A DNA stretch of 64,000 bases from a bacterium (GCA_029558515.1 JAKQEM010000039.1:1-64000); one strand, 5' to 3'. Positions 16,018 to 24,934 are shown, counted from the first letter of the stretch. Notes: a model not told the origin generated them from the sequence alone. Made by a program: numbers and translations.

Positions 16018-17414
16018 TACCACTTCAGCTCCCCGGCTCCCTTGCGGCACATGTTGAGCAGGAGCCAAGCGTGACGGAATCGTCGTATCTTGGTCGTGCC
16101 GTAGCTGCGTTCCAAATAGTGGACGGGTATTTCGCACATTTTCAATTGCGATCTGCCGGCACCCAAAAAGAAATCAAAGTCTCCAAAGGGATCGAATCTG
16201 GTGGATACGGCTGCGTAATTTCTTCTGAACATTCCTTTGACCGGGGAAAGGACATCCGCCAGCTCTTGTGAAAAGAGCCACGTAAACAACATGCTGAACA
16301 ATTTATTGCCCATCAAATTCAAGAGACGCATCGCTCCTTTTTGCATCGGGTACACCAATCGAGACGCATTCACAAATTCCGCTTTGCCCGCCGCGAGGGC
16401 CGCATACAGTTTCTGCAATTCCGCTGGGTGTACGGTGAAATCTCCATCATAAATCAACACGATATCGCCGGTGGATGCTTCCATCCCTTCGTGCAATGCA
16501 TTTGCTTTTCCGGTTCCCTGCTGCTTGAGAATGCGAATGGTGAGAGGTCCGCGATATTCTCGTTGGACGGTTTCCAATTCCTCCCACGTCCCATCCGTGG
16601 AATGCCCTTCGATGAACACCAGTTCCGTGCGCGTTCCCATGATCGGCATCGTCTCGACAATCTTGCGTACGTTTCCCTTTTCATTGCGCATGGCGGACAG
16701 GACGGTCACAGAGTAGTTCGGAACATCCCGTGGAACAGAGAGGGGTCGTGCAATGATGTATTTCACGAGGGCGAACGATCGAAAAAGCGGAAAGTGTACC
16801 AGATACGCATTGCATAGCTTTGACAGGAGAGGGATGCCCATGGGCAGGAGGACCCGCTGTCCGTGCTGAATGACTTCAAAATCCGCCAGGTTGAGCAAGT
16901 TGACGATATCATTTTTTCGTATCCAATTTTGTTCCGGGAAACGGGTTTTGATGCCCAGCCACTGTCCAACGGCAAAGATGGGAAACCAGAAAAAATTGTA
17001 GTAGGTGATGATGAGCCGTGAGCGTTCGTGACATAGTTTGGTGTGGATCTGTTCGAGGCACGCTTGCACATCCGCCACGTAGTTCACAGTATCCAGCAAC
17101 AACACATACTCATACTTTTCATCATGGGTGATGTTGAGCAAATCATCCGTGAAATAGGTGCCGGTAGCATCTCTCTCCTTTGCACGCGCAATCATCTGTT
17201 GGGAAAAATCAAAACCGACCTTCTTTTGGCACGACAGCGCTGCCAGTGTCAATCCCACACCGCATCCTCCCTCAATGACGGAAGCGTCATGGGGAATGAT
17301 ACGATCGAGCCAGCGACGACGATCTTCGTAATACAGATGAAATCGCTTGTGGTCCTGCTCGCGTTTTGCCGCCAGCCTATCGAAAAAGGACCGAGAATCC
17401 ATTGGATTGCACAT
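16014..17414 (-). CDS. Fusion of SAM methyltransferase and GT2 glycosyltransferase
   Basis: A 466-residue two-domain protein. Residues about 40-200 are a class I methyltransferase (VIEGGCGVGLTLAAL motif I, VGFDFSQQMI motif II). Residues about 235-460 are a GT2 catalytic domain (VTVLSAMRNEKGNVR, VFIEGHSTDGTWEE, VLIYDGDFTVHPAEL with the acidic DGD, and YGTTKIRRFRHAW near the end). The pairing suggests one protein that modifies and transfers, or pre-assembles, a methylated sugar on polyprenyl phosphate. TAGGAT (rc 17423-17428) ends 8 nt before the start. Confidence 0.8.
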   Translation of the reverse strand: MCNPMDSRSFFDRLAAKREQDHKRFHLYYEDRRRWLDRIIPHDASVIEGGCGVGLTLAALSCQKKVGFDFSQQMIARAKERDATGTYFTDDLLNITHDEKYEYVLLLDTVNYVADVQACLEQIHTKLCHERSRLIITYYNFFWFPIFAVGQWLGIKTRFPEQNWIRKNDIVNLLNLADFEVIQHGQRVLLPMGIPLLSKLCNAYLVHFPLFRSFALVKYIIARPLSVPRDVPNYSVTVLSAMRNEKGNVRKIVETMPIMGTRTELVFIEGHSTDGTWEELETVQREYRGPLTIRILKQQGTGKANALHEGMEASTGDIVLIYDGDFTVHPAELQKLYAALAAGKAEFVNASRLVYPMQKGAMRLLNLMGNKLFSMLFTWLFSQELADVLSPVKGMFRRNYAAVSTRFDPFGDFDFFLGAGRSQLKMCEIPVHYLERSYGTTKIRRFRHAWLLLNMCRKGAGELKWY

Positions 17415-17530
17415 CGCATGCCATCCTACGGATAGAATCTCACGGTGTCCACGAGCATCACGGCTATGGTTTGCCTATCGACACCCACCGCTCTCTGTCG
17501 CAGATCTCACCCTTGCTCTATGCTTCCGCC

Positions 17531-18721
17531 ATGCGAGCTCCTTCTCCCCGCATTCCCCTCATGCGTTCCACCTTCTTTGCGGAAGAGGACACGCGGGAGC
17601 AGCTGGCTGCTTTCGTGCGAAGGACATCGCGCCTGAGCATGGGGGAGGAGTGTGCGCGGTTCGAGCAGGCGTTTGCGGCGTATCAGCAGCGCAGATATGC
17701 CGTCCTCGTTGCCAATGGCAGCTTGGCGAACCTCGGTCTTATCCAGGCGCTATTGAATGTCGGTCGTCTGCAGAAGGGCGACAGGGTCGGGGTCTCCGCC
17801 GTCACGTGGGCCACCAACGTGATGCCGCTGCTGCAACTGGGGCTCGTGCCGGTGGCCGTCGACTGCAGCATCGATCACCTCAACGTCACGTCTCAGACAG
17901 TGGAGGAGCATGTGGACGATCTCCGGACGCTCTTCCTCACCAACGCGCTGGGATTTTGCGGTGACATCGATCGTATCCGATCACTCTGCTCCGCCCATGA
18001 TGTCGTCTTGATCGAGGACAATTGCGAGTCGCTCGGCACGCGGTACCGAGGGACGATGCTGGGGAATTTCGGCTTGGCATCGACGTTCTCCTTCTTCGTG
18101 GGACATCACCTGTCCACCATCGAGGGCGGCATGATCTGCACCGATGATGAAGAGTTGTACCATATGCTGCTGATGGTGCGTTCGCACGGGTGGGATCGGT
18201 CTTTGCCTGCGGACAAGCAGCAGGCGTTGCGCTCCGCGCACGGGGTGGATGATTTTCATGCGCGCTACACCTTTTACGCATCCGCGTTCAACCTGCGCCC
18301 CACGGAAATCACGGGATTCCTCGGCTCGCTCCAATTGCCTTTGCTCGAACGTACCATACAGCGACGTCAGCAGAACTTCCGACGATTCCAGGCGGCGATT
18401 GCCGGCCGACCGGATCTCTATCATTCGCTTGCGGTCGATCACCTGGAGCGCATCTCCAACTTCGCCATGCCGGTGATCGCGCGGTCGGAGGATATATTGC
18501 AGCGCACGTTGCGTCGTTTCGAAGCGGCGGGGATCGAAATCCGTCCCATCATCGCGGGGGACATATCGCTGCATCCCTTCTGGCGTGCGTCCTTGCCGCC
18601 CGCGTCGTGTCCCGGGGCGCGGAAAATTCATGCGCAGGGGTTCTATTTCCCCAATAATGCGGATGTGACCGATGATGAGGTAGACTTGCTCTGCGATCTT
18701 CTGACGACGGATTCCCGCTAG
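17531..18721 (+). CDS. DegT/DnrJ/EryC1-fold PLP enzyme with His at the lysine position
   Basis: A 396-residue member of the sugar aminotransferase fold. Asp163 (LIEDNCES) is the residue that contacts the pyridine nitrogen. The usual Schiff-base Lys (in SFxxxK) is replaced: TFSFFVGHHLSTIEGG puts His192 there, as in the ColD/RfbH-type 3-dehydratases, which use PLP or PMP without an internal aldimine. It therefore probably removes a hydroxyl from a 4-keto sugar rather than transaminating. It lies 90 bp upstream of GDP-mannose 4,6-dehydratase, which makes the kind of 4-keto-6-deoxy substrate ColD uses. TATGCT (17519-17524) ends 6 nt before ATG 17531. Confidence 0.82.
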   Translation: MRAPSPRIPLMRSTFFAEEDTREQLAAFVRRTSRLSMGEECARFEQAFAAYQQRRYAVLVANGSLANLGLIQALLNVGRLQKGDRVGVSAVTWATNVMPLLQLGLVPVAVDCSIDHLNVTSQTVEEHVDDLRTLFLTNALGFCGDIDRIRSLCSAHDVVLIEDNCESLGTRYRGTMLGNFGLASTFSFFVGHHLSTIEGGMICTDDEELYHMLLMVRSHGWDRSLPADKQQALRSAHGVDDFHARYTFYASAFNLRPTEITGFLGSLQLPLLERTIQRRQQNFRRFQAAIAGRPDLYHSLAVDHLERISNFAMPVIARSEDILQRTLRRFEAAGIEIRPIIAGDISLHPFWRASLPPASCPGARKIHAQGFYFPNNADVTDDEVDLLCDLLTTDSR

Positions 18722-18736
18722 TTCCCTCTCTTGTGT

Positions 18737-18788
18737 ATGGCAAAACGCGCACTCATTACCCTTCGACTCCGCTCAGGGCGAGCTCAGC
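18737..18788 (+). other. Partial duplicate of the gmd start joined to a short GC-rich repeat
   Basis: 18737-18760 encodes M-A-K-R-A-L-I-T, nearly the same as the first codons of gmd 75 bp later (M-P-A-K-R-A-L-I-T). After that match the sequence switches to a short GC-rich motif (cttcgactccgctcaggg at 18761-18778), a type I recall as widespread in unrelated bacteria. It looks like an insertion that left the old gene start behind while a second copy of the start is used. Confidence 0.6.
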
Positions 18789-18811
18789 TATTATTCTTTT
18801 ACCGTTGAACC

Positions 18812-19855
18812 ATGCCAGCTAAACGCGCGCTCATTACCGGCATCACGGGGCAGGACGGGTCGTATCTGGCGGAGCTGCTCCTGCAGAAAGGGTACGAAGT
18901 GCACGGACTCGTGCGCAGGGCATCGACGTTCAACCGCGGACGCATCGATCACCTGTTCCGTGATCCGCACACCACGCACGTGCCGCTCACGCTGCACTAC
19001 GGCGATCTGGGGGACAGCAGCTCGCTTTTGCGCATCATCGAAGAAACGGAGCCCGATGAGATCTACAATCTGGCGGCGCAGAGCCATGTCGGCGTCAGTT
19101 TCGAGGTGCCGGAGTACACCGGTGACATCACGGGAGTGGGCGTTGCGCGGCTGCTGGAAGCGTTGCGCATCAGCGGGCTCCCCGCGCGGTTCTACCAAGC
19201 CAGCTCCAGCGAGCTCTTCGGGAAAGTTCGGGAGGTACCGCAGACCGAGCGAACGCCCTTTCACCCCCGCAGTCCCTACGGGTGCGCCAAAGCCTACGCG
19301 TTTTACATGACGCAGAACTATCGCGAGAGCTACGGGATGTACGCGGTCAACGGCATTCTCTTCAATCATGAATCTCCGCGCCGCGGAGAGAATTTCGTCA
19401 CGCGAAAAATCACCTTGAGTCTTGCGCGCATCCTGGCGGGTCAACTCGATTGTCTGTACTTGGGCAATTTGGAAGCCAAACGCGACTGGGGTTTTGCGCC
19501 GGAGTACGTGGAGGGCATGTGGCGGATGCTCCAGCAGGACAAGCCCGATGATTACGTGCTGGCGACGGGGCGTGAGGCGAGCATTCGGGAGTTTTTGGAG
19601 TTGTGCCTGGAGATCGCGGGAATTTCCTTCCTGCGGGAGGGGTCGGGATTGGATGAAAGATACGTTGATACGAAGTCCGGCAAGATCATCGTTGCCATCG
19701 ATCCGGCGTACGTGCGTCCGGCGGAGGTGGATCGATTGCTGGGCGATGCATCCAAAGCGAAGCGGAAACTGGGATGGGAGGCGAAGACGGATCTGAAGGC
19801 ATTGGCGCGGATCATGATGGAGGCGGATGGGAAGGGATTGGGGATTGGGAATTAG
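18812..19855 (+). CDS. gmd: GDP-mannose 4,6-dehydratase
   Basis: A 347-residue extended short-chain dehydrogenase that converts GDP-mannose to GDP-4-keto-6-deoxymannose. [12 protein letters not shown] is the NADP-binding glycine motif, Ser132 and Tyr156/Lys160 ([10 protein letters not shown]) the catalytic residues, and [17 protein letters not shown] the GMD-specific segment. The last residues (KGLGIGN) and the stop codon come from a heptamer tract, so the native C-terminus has been replaced. Neighbours (DegT dehydratase upstream, reductase-like gene downstream) suggest a deoxyhexose branch. Confidence 0.95.
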   Translation: MPAKRALITGITGQDGSYLAELLLQKGYEVHGLVRRASTFNRGRIDHLFRDPHTTHVPLTLHYGDLGDSSSLLRIIEETEPDEIYNLAAQSHVGVSFEVPEYTGDITGVGVARLLEALRISGLPARFYQASSSELFGKVREVPQTERTPFHPRSPYGCAKAYAFYMTQNYRESYGMYAVNGILFNHESPRRGENFVTRKITLSLARILAGQLDCLYLGNLEAKRDWGFAPEYVEGMWRMLQQDKPDDYVLATGREASIREFLELCLEIAGISFLREGSGLDERYVDTKSGKIIVAIDPAYVRPAEVDRLLGDASKAKRKLGWEAKTDLKALARIMMEADGKGLGIGN

Positions 19856-19861
19856 GGATTC
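19834..19861. repeat. Heptamer tract forming the end of gmd
   Basis: Four 7-nt units: gggattg, gggattg, ggaatta, gggattc. The TAG inside the third unit is the gmd stop codon. Confidence 0.85.
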
Positions 19862-19879
19862 GGAAAGTGAAAATGGCAC

Positions 19880-19943
19880 GAACTTCCCAATATACCAATC
19901 TCAAATTCCCAATCCTGTTATTCCGTTACTCTGTTCCTCCCAT
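19880..19943. repeat. Mixed heptamer/octamer tract between gmd and the epimerase gene
   Basis: Degenerate 7-nt units of the CCCAATA type are followed by 8-nt units (ctgttatt, ccgttact, ctgttcct). The latter are the reverse complement of the octamer tract at 31193-31264. Confidence 0.55.
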
Positions 19944-19963
19944 CTTTGCTATGCTCTGTTCCG

Positions 19964-20890
19964 ATGGCTCATGACTGGAAGGGCAAGCGCGTCCTCGTCA
20001 CCGGCGGAACGGGATTCATCGGGAGTTTCCTGGTGGAGGCGCTCTTGGAACGCGGCGCCATCGTGCGCGTGCCCATTCGTACGCAGAACTATCGATCGCT
20101 TTCGGGCCGCCGCGGTGAGATCGAGTGGCTGGAGGGCGATCTGCGTGACAGTGCGTACTGCAGCGAGCTCACGGACCGCGTGGATGAAGTGTTTCACTTG
20201 GCCTCCTGCAGGCGCAATGTGGAGTACCATCAGAAGAAATCGAGTGACGTGGTGAATGAGAACGTGCGCATGACCTTGGCGCTGCTGGATGGTCTGCAGG
20301 AGCGCGGGAGCATTCCGGTGACCTTCTTCAGTACGGCCAATGTTCCTCCGACGTTCGATACGATCGCTCTCGCGCAGGAAGAGAAACTGGATGGGTACGT
20401 GCTGGGGAAGGCGCTCTGCGAAACGCTGTGGTTCGCCGCGGCGCATCAGCGCAGATTCCCCCTCCTCATCCTGCGTCCCGTCGGCGTGTACGGTCCGCGC
20501 GATACGTTCAATGAAGAGAGCAACGTCATCCCCTCGTTGATGCTCAAGACGCGTGATGCCGAAAAGCAGCTTGATGTGTGGGGGACGGGTGAACAGGAGC
20601 GGGCGTTTTTGTACGTGGAAGATCTCATTCATGCGGCGCTAGCGCTCATCGATGCGGGTGCCAAGCACATTCAGTACGTTACGAGCGGCGAGGTGGTGAC
20701 GGTGCGCCGGCTGGCGGAAGGGATTCGTGATTTGGTCCGACCGGATTTGCCCATCGTCTACGATCCGAGCAAGCCCATCGGGAACCGCACCATTCCCATT
20801 CTCCCCATGCATCCCGTACTCTCCTCCCTGCCCTGGACTTCCCTTTCCGAAGGGTTGTCCCGCACGTATCGATGGTGGAATCGCATTTGA
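19964..20890 (+). CDS. NAD-dependent epimerase/dehydratase (extended SDR)
   Basis: A 308-residue extended SDR. KRVLVTGGTGFIGSFLVE binds the dinucleotide, FFSTANV carries the catalytic Ser, and Tyr/Lys are in GYVLGKALCE. Position after gmd suggests it acts on GDP-4-keto-6-deoxymannose (as a reductase or epimerase), but it lacks clear fucose-synthase signatures, so the substrate is open. ATG 19964 (MAHDWKGK) fits the family N-terminus, and TATGCT (19950-19955) ends 8 nt before it. A TTG at 19946 is less likely. Confidence 0.8.
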   Translation: MAHDWKGKRVLVTGGTGFIGSFLVEALLERGAIVRVPIRTQNYRSLSGRRGEIEWLEGDLRDSAYCSELTDRVDEVFHLASCRRNVEYHQKKSSDVVNENVRMTLALLDGLQERGSIPVTFFSTANVPPTFDTIALAQEEKLDGYVLGKALCETLWFAAAHQRRFPLLILRPVGVYGPRDTFNEESNVIPSLMLKTRDAEKQLDVWGTGEQERAFLYVEDLIHAALALIDAGAKHIQYVTSGEVVTVRRLAEGIRDLVRPDLPIVYDPSKPIGNRTIPILPMHPVLSSLPWTSLSEGLSRTYRWWNRI

Positions 20891-20908
20891 TCCGCTCCGC
20901 TTATTTTC

Positions 20909-21346
20909 TTGCACCTCCCTCTCCTCCATCACCGCGCGGTTCGAACGCACTTTTCGCAGATTTGGCGTTTTCTGATGTGCGGGGGAACCGGATTTGTGCT
21001 CGATCTTTCGTCGCTCGCTCTCCTCGTGGAGTCGCTGCACGTGGATCCGCGCATCGCCGTCATTCTCTCTTCCTGCGTGGGGGCGGGCTTCGTCTTCCTT
21101 GCCAATAAGTTTTTTACGTTCAAGAACCGCGAACCCGCCGGTCGGCAATTTCTCCGTTTCGCCCTCGTGTACGGGTTGTCCATTGTGCTCAATGCACTGC
21201 TCTCCAATGCGCTCCTCTGGATGGGGGTGCAGTACTTGCTTGCCAAGATCATCGCCATCGGATTCGGCACCATTTGGAATTACCTATTCTCGCACGCTTT
21301 CATTTTCCGGAAGATCGTGGGGAAGGATGAGATCGTGCTCGTGTGA
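20909..21346 (+). CDS. GtrA family membrane protein
   Basis: A 145-residue protein with four hydrophobic helices, beginning in the conserved part with FSQIWRFLMCGGTGFVLDL and ending with FGTIWNYLFSHAFIFRK, as in GtrA-like proteins. The family is thought to help move polyprenyl-phosphate-linked sugars across the membrane, usually next to a GT2 enzyme, as here. The start is uncertain: no ATG upstream of the conserved core, TTG 20909 taken. GTGA overlap with the next gene. Confidence 0.8.
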   Translation: MHLPLLHHRAVRTHFSQIWRFLMCGGTGFVLDLSSLALLVESLHVDPRIAVILSSCVGAGFVFLANKFFTFKNREPAGRQFLRFALVYGLSIVLNALLSNALLWMGVQYLLAKIIAIGFGTIWNYLFSHAFIFRKIVGKDEIVLV

Positions 21347-22095
21347 TTGTTCGTTTTCCCTCTCCTGCCGGTATGCCCGGGTCCGTCCTCGTCATCATCC
21401 CCAGCTACAATGAACGCGAGAACATCGCGGCGCTCATCGAACGGCTCTTGGCGGTGTCCGCGGCTATCGACGTGCTGGTCGTCGATGACGATTCGCCCGA
21501 CGGCACATCTGCGATCGTGCGGGAGTGCACGGCCCGGAGTGACGGACGACTCACGTTGATCACGCGTACGGGCAAGGGAGGGAGGGGGTCGGCGGTGCTG
21601 GCCGGCTTTCGTCATGCGTTGGAGCACGGCTATCAGGTTGTGTTTGAGATGGATGCGGACTTTTCGCACAAGCCCGAGGAAATTCCTCGTTTTCTGGAGG
21701 CGGTGCGACGGTACGACATGGTGGTGGGATCCCGCTACCTGCCGGGCAGCGAGATTCATCACTGGGGTTGGAAGCGGACGTTCTTCAGCCGGTGGGCCAA
21801 TCGCTACGCAAAGTGCGTGCTCCGTATTCCCATTTCCGATTACACCAACGGATTTCGCTGCTACCGGCGGGAGGCCGTCGAAGCCATCGAGCCGGATAAG
21901 ATCGACGCCAAAGGGTACGTCGTTCTCTCCGAAGTCGCGTACCAGCTCTTTCGCAAGGGGTTTTCCCTCGGCGAAGTGCCCACGGTGTTCGTGAACCGCC
22001 GCCGGGGCATCTCCAATTTATCGTTCCACGAAATCAAGGAAGCGTTCCTGTCCGTGCTGCGGATACGGTGGCGGTATGCCCGGTCGGTCCACTGA
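21343..22095 (+). CDS. Polyprenol monophosphomannose synthase-like GT2
   Basis: A 250-residue GT-A glycosyltransferase of the dolichyl-phosphate mannose synthase type. VLVIIPSYNERENIAALIE, VLVVDDDSPDGTSAIV, the DAD motif in VFEMDADFSHKPEEIPRF, and VGSRYLPGSEIHHWGWKR. No C-terminal membrane anchor. The partner GtrA upstream (overlap GTGA at 21343) could provide the membrane step. GTG 21343 or ATG 21373 are both possible starts; the overlap favours the first. Confidence 0.88.
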   Translation: MIVRFPSPAGMPGSVLVIIPSYNERENIAALIERLLAVSAAIDVLVVDDDSPDGTSAIVRECTARSDGRLTLITRTGKGGRGSAVLAGFRHALEHGYQVVFEMDADFSHKPEEIPRFLEAVRRYDMVVGSRYLPGSEIHHWGWKRTFFSRWANRYAKCVLRIPISDYTNGFRCYRREAVEAIEPDKIDAKGYVVLSEVAYQLFRKGFSLGEVPTVFVNRRRGISNLSFHEIKEAFLSVLRIRWRYARSVH

Positions 22096-22110
22096 AGAAC
22101 GTCGTCTGCA

Positions 22111-23022
22111 TCAATGCGCTTTGTACCACTCCACCGCTTTCTCGATGCCTTGATCGAATGGCGTGCGTGGTGCAAAGCCCAGAACGGAGCGTGCTCTGGT
22201 GATGTTTGCGACATACTGCGTGATCTCGCCGGTGCGTGATTCCCGGATGGTGAGGGGGGAGGGGGATCGGAGCAGTTCCTTCACGCGCTGCGCGAGGTGG
22301 ACGAGCGTGGTTCCCTGTCCGGTTGCGATGTTGTACGTCGCATTCTTCGCCGTTTCGAACCGATGGATCCCCGCCAAGATGCCATCGACGCAATCATCGA
22401 TGTACGTGAAGTCGAGACGTTTGTCCTCCCCGAAAATCATCAGAGGTGCACCTTCCTTCGCGCGGCGGATGAACTGCGGCACGACACGCTGCGAATCATC
22501 GTACATGCCGTACACGTTGCTGAAACGGAAGATGATGTGGTCGATGCCATAGCAACGGGTGTACGCATGCACCCATGCTTCCCCGCCCACTTTGCTTGCG
22601 GTGTACGGACTCTCGCAGTGCTCCACGCGCACCATGTCTTCGGTGTACGAGGGCGCGCCGGTGTTGCCGTAGCTTTCCCGCGAGGATGCGAACACGAATT
22701 TCCGGATGCCGTTTGCGCGGCAGATCTCCAGCGTATGGAAGAGCGTGAGAAGGTTGTCCAGCGCGCGGCGAGGGTCTTCCACCAGCTCGTACACGCGGGC
22801 GTTGGCGGCGAGGTGGACGACGAGATCAGCTTTGAGTTGTGAGTGGTGAGTGGTGAGTGCTTTGGCATCGCGCAGGTCGATCAAGGTGGTGATCGATTGG
22901 ACGGCAGGCAGCCATTTGTTGGGGAGCCAGTCGATGCCGTGCACATCGTGCCCCGCTTCCAGGAGCTTCTCGCAGAGCCGTGTGCCGATGGTGCCCGATG
23001 ACCCGGTGACGAGAATGCGCAT
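22111..23022 (-). CDS. NAD-dependent nucleotide-sugar epimerase (extended SDR)
   Basis: A 303-residue extended SDR. MRILVTGSSGTIGTRLCEKL binds NAD; catalytic triad in FASSRES and SPYTASKVGGE (YxxxK); FRFSNVYGMYD and FTYIDDCVDGI are typical of UDP-glucose 4-epimerase-like enzymes. The substrate is not defined. Residues about 54-63 (ALTTHHSQLK) come from a heptamer tract just before ADLVVHLAA. CATACT (rc 23030-23035) ends 7 nt before the start. Convergent with the mannose synthase-like gene. Confidence 0.83.
   Translation of the reverse strand: MRILVTGSSGTIGTRLCEKLLEAGHDVHGIDWLPNKWLPAVQSITTLIDLRDAKALTTHHSQLKADLVVHLAANARVYELVEDPRRALDNLLTLFHTLEICRANGIRKFVFASSRESYGNTGAPSYTEDMVRVEHCESPYTASKVGGEAWVHAYTRCYGIDHIIFRFSNVYGMYDDSQRVVPQFIRRAKEGAPLMIFGEDKRLDFTYIDDCVDGILAGIHRFETAKNATYNIATGQGTTLVHLAQRVKELLRSPSPLTIRESRTGEITQYVANITRARSVLGFAPRTPFDQGIEKAVEWYKAH
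22834..22861. repeat. (GAGTGGT)n heptamer tract inside the epimerase gene
   Basis: Four units: gagttgt, gagtggt, gagtggt, gagtgct. Read on the minus strand as TTHHSQL between two conserved beta strands of the Rossmann fold. Confidence 0.8.
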
Positions 23023-23147
23023 CGGGTGCAGTATGCGTGGGATGACGCGATACGACAAGATACCGTCTCGCCGGCAGTCATGCTTCCTCCCGCTGCTTCG
23101 GAGTACCGGTGCGTCTCCGTCTGCGGCGTGAGGGAGCAGGCGGGAGG

Positions 23148-23182
23148 TTGTAGGCGGTAGAGGATGCACGTACTCTGGAGGC
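23148..23182 (+). promoter_or_regulatory. Predicted leaderless promoter with a tract-derived -35 box
   Basis: TTGTAG (23148-23153) and TACTCT (23171-23176) are 17 nt apart. The -10 ends 6 nt before GTG 23183. The -35 box lies in a short stretch of GTAGGCG-type heptamers. Confidence 0.5.
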
Positions 23183-23494
23183 GTGTGCATAGCGCGGATG
23201 CAGCAATGGCTCTTCTGGATCGTGGTGCTCGTCGTGCTCGCGGTGCTCCTTCCGCGCCTGTGGGCACTGCGTCTTCTCTATGCGGATGCCGATGTTCGCG
23301 GGAAGGCGCGTGCTGCGCTGGAGCGGACGATGGAGGACAGCGGTTGGCTGCCTTCTGATGTTCTTGTGCGATCGGTCACGCACGATCGCATGCGGGTGGA
23401 CGTGCGTCCGCATCATCGGGGCACGGATGCATCGTCCTGTCTCCTCCTGCCCTTCGAACAGACCAAACCCATTTTTTGCGATTCCTCCCGATGA
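23183..23494 (+). CDS. Small membrane-anchored protein, cassette 1
   Basis: A 103-residue protein: one N-terminal membrane helix (about 9-28), then a small soluble domain with ADVRGKARAALERTMEDSGW. I recognise no family. It is paralogous to the product of 26128-26421 (ADANVRG/ADVRG, a WLP/WLV segment, a C-terminal CLLLP/LRLCIP pattern). Each paralog sits directly upstream of, and overlaps by ATGA, a polytopic membrane protein gene. The domain faces outside if the helix is a signal anchor. GTG 23183 is favoured by the promoter spacing; ATG 23198 is possible. Confidence 0.65.
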   Translation: MCIARMQQWLFWIVVLVVLAVLLPRLWALRLLYADADVRGKARAALERTMEDSGWLPSDVLVRSVTHDRMRVDVRPHHRGTDASSCLLLPFEQTKPIFCDSSR

Positions 23495-24699
23495 ACGCGC
23501 GACGCACGGCAGCCATGCTCGGCCTGGAACTCTACGCGCTTATGCTCGCATGTGCGCAGCACGTCCTCATCGGCCTGCGCTCCGAGGAAGCGATGCATCT
23601 GCTGGGTATCTTCTCCGCGCACCCTCCGCTCGCGCGTTTTCTCCTAAGTCTTTTCGATGGGTGGGCGTACCAAGAAATTTTTTGGCGTATTGTCTTCGCG
23701 ACGCTCCTCGTGCAGGCAGTGTGGTTGGTGCTGGATCTGTCGCGAGATCTTGCTCGCTCCGTACGCATATCGGTGGCTGTCACATGGCTCTTCTCGGTTC
23801 CCGTCGTGCTGCAGGCGGGCACGGTGACGATGACATCGCTGACGGCGGTGCAGGGGCTGCTCTTCGTGTGGTTGCTCCTCAGTGGTCGTGATGTTGCACG
23901 GTACGCATGGGGCATCGGGCTACTCTGGATGGCGTCCCTCTTCACGGCGTATCAAGCGTTGCTGTTTGCACCGGTGGTGTGGGGCGCGCTCCGTTCTCAG
24001 GATCCTGCCGCGACTCCCGCCCAAAGACGGATGCGGTTGGGAATCTGGCTGGTGCCGATGCTCCTCCTTGGTCTCTTTGCCCTGACGCATCCCCTCGCAC
24101 TCATGGACATGGTGTCACAGGTGACGGGGAGGATGGACCTCCTCGCAGATCGTTCGCGTGACGCGGGACGGATCCTGCTGCTTGGCGGGAGCGGTATCCT
24201 GAGCGTGACGGGGATCATCGGCCTCCTGCTCGCTCGTCGGTGGGTGTTGCTCCAGAGTTTCCTCCTGATCTTTGCGTACATCGTTGTCCTCGGTACCGAT
24301 GGCGATGCCCTTCTCCTGCTGCCGCTGCTGATCGCGGGACTCAGTACACTGGCGCACAGTTGGAGATGGGTTGCCATCGCTACGGCCGTTCTTGTGTTCG
24401 TCGGTTCACCGGTCTGGTGCCGCTCCTTCTTCAGCTCCTTGCCGGCACGACGCATGGATCCGGCTTCCGTTCTCGGCGTGATCGGTGCGACGGATCGGTC
24501 GGGTGTGCTCCTGATTGCCGGCCCCTTCGGATATGAGTGGCAGTACGCGAGTGAACTGCCCGTGCGTCGTTATGCCGCGCGCCGCCTCAGCGAAGCAGCC
24601 GCAGTCGTCTGCCTGCAGCCGTGCGAGGAAATGGAACGGCAAGAGCGTTGGGAACGGATCACGAAGGATCCCGTGGAGGTGTGGCGTCCTCTCCGCTAG
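23491..24699 (+). CDS. Polytopic membrane protein, GT-C/GT39-like, cassette 1
   Basis: A 402-residue protein with about ten hydrophobic helices and a soluble C-terminal tail. The first loop (GLRSEEAMHLLGIFSAHPPLARFLL) has the acidic pair and the HPPL motif of lipid-linked-sugar-dependent transferases. It is the paralog of the product of 24935-26131 (AAHPPLGILLF). Likely transfers a sugar or anchors glycan assembly on the outer membrane face; activity is inferred only. ATGA overlap with the small anchored-protein gene. Confidence 0.65.
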   Translation: MNARRTAAMLGLELYALMLACAQHVLIGLRSEEAMHLLGIFSAHPPLARFLLSLFDGWAYQEIFWRIVFATLLVQAVWLVLDLSRDLARSVRISVAVTWLFSVPVVLQAGTVTMTSLTAVQGLLFVWLLLSGRDVARYAWGIGLLWMASLFTAYQALLFAPVVWGALRSQDPAATPAQRRMRLGIWLVPMLLLGLFALTHPLALMDMVSQVTGRMDLLADRSRDAGRILLLGGSGILSVTGIIGLLLARRWVLLQSFLLIFAYIVVLGTDGDALLLLPLLIAGLSTLAHSWRWVAIATAVLVFVGSPVWCRSFFSSLPARRMDPASVLGVIGATDRSGVLLIAGPFGYEWQYASELPVRRYAARRLSEAAAVVCLQPCEEMERQERWERITKDPVEVWRPLR

Positions 24700-24701
24700 T
24701 G

Positions 24702-24866
24702 TCACCGCATGTAGTGCGTCATGATGACGGCATGACCGACGGTGTCGGCTGTCACGGTCGCCGCTTCCTGCAGTTGCATCGTGAGCGTCATCAGCAGAGC
24801 GAACGCCGAGACGGCGAATCCGGCGACAAGCCGCGCGTACCGCGTGCAGTGGGGGTGAGTGTTCAT
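24702..24866 (-). CDS. Possible small single-helix membrane protein
   Basis: A 54-residue open frame (MNTHPHCTRYARLVAGF...) with one hydrophobic helix at about 10-30. It lies between the two convergent cassettes, immediately after one and 68 bp before the end of the other. It has no Shine-Dalgarno sequence, no -10-like hexamer at the usual distance and no recognisable family. It may be a real small protein or chance. Confidence 0.35.
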   Translation of the reverse strand: MNTHPHCTRYARLVAGFAVSAFALLMTLTMQLQEAATVTADTVGHAVIMTHYMR

Positions 24867-24934
24867 ACCGGGGAAGAGAAGTGGATGTTGTATCCATAAT
24901 ACGACATTTTTTGTTTTGATGCAATATCCGGGAT

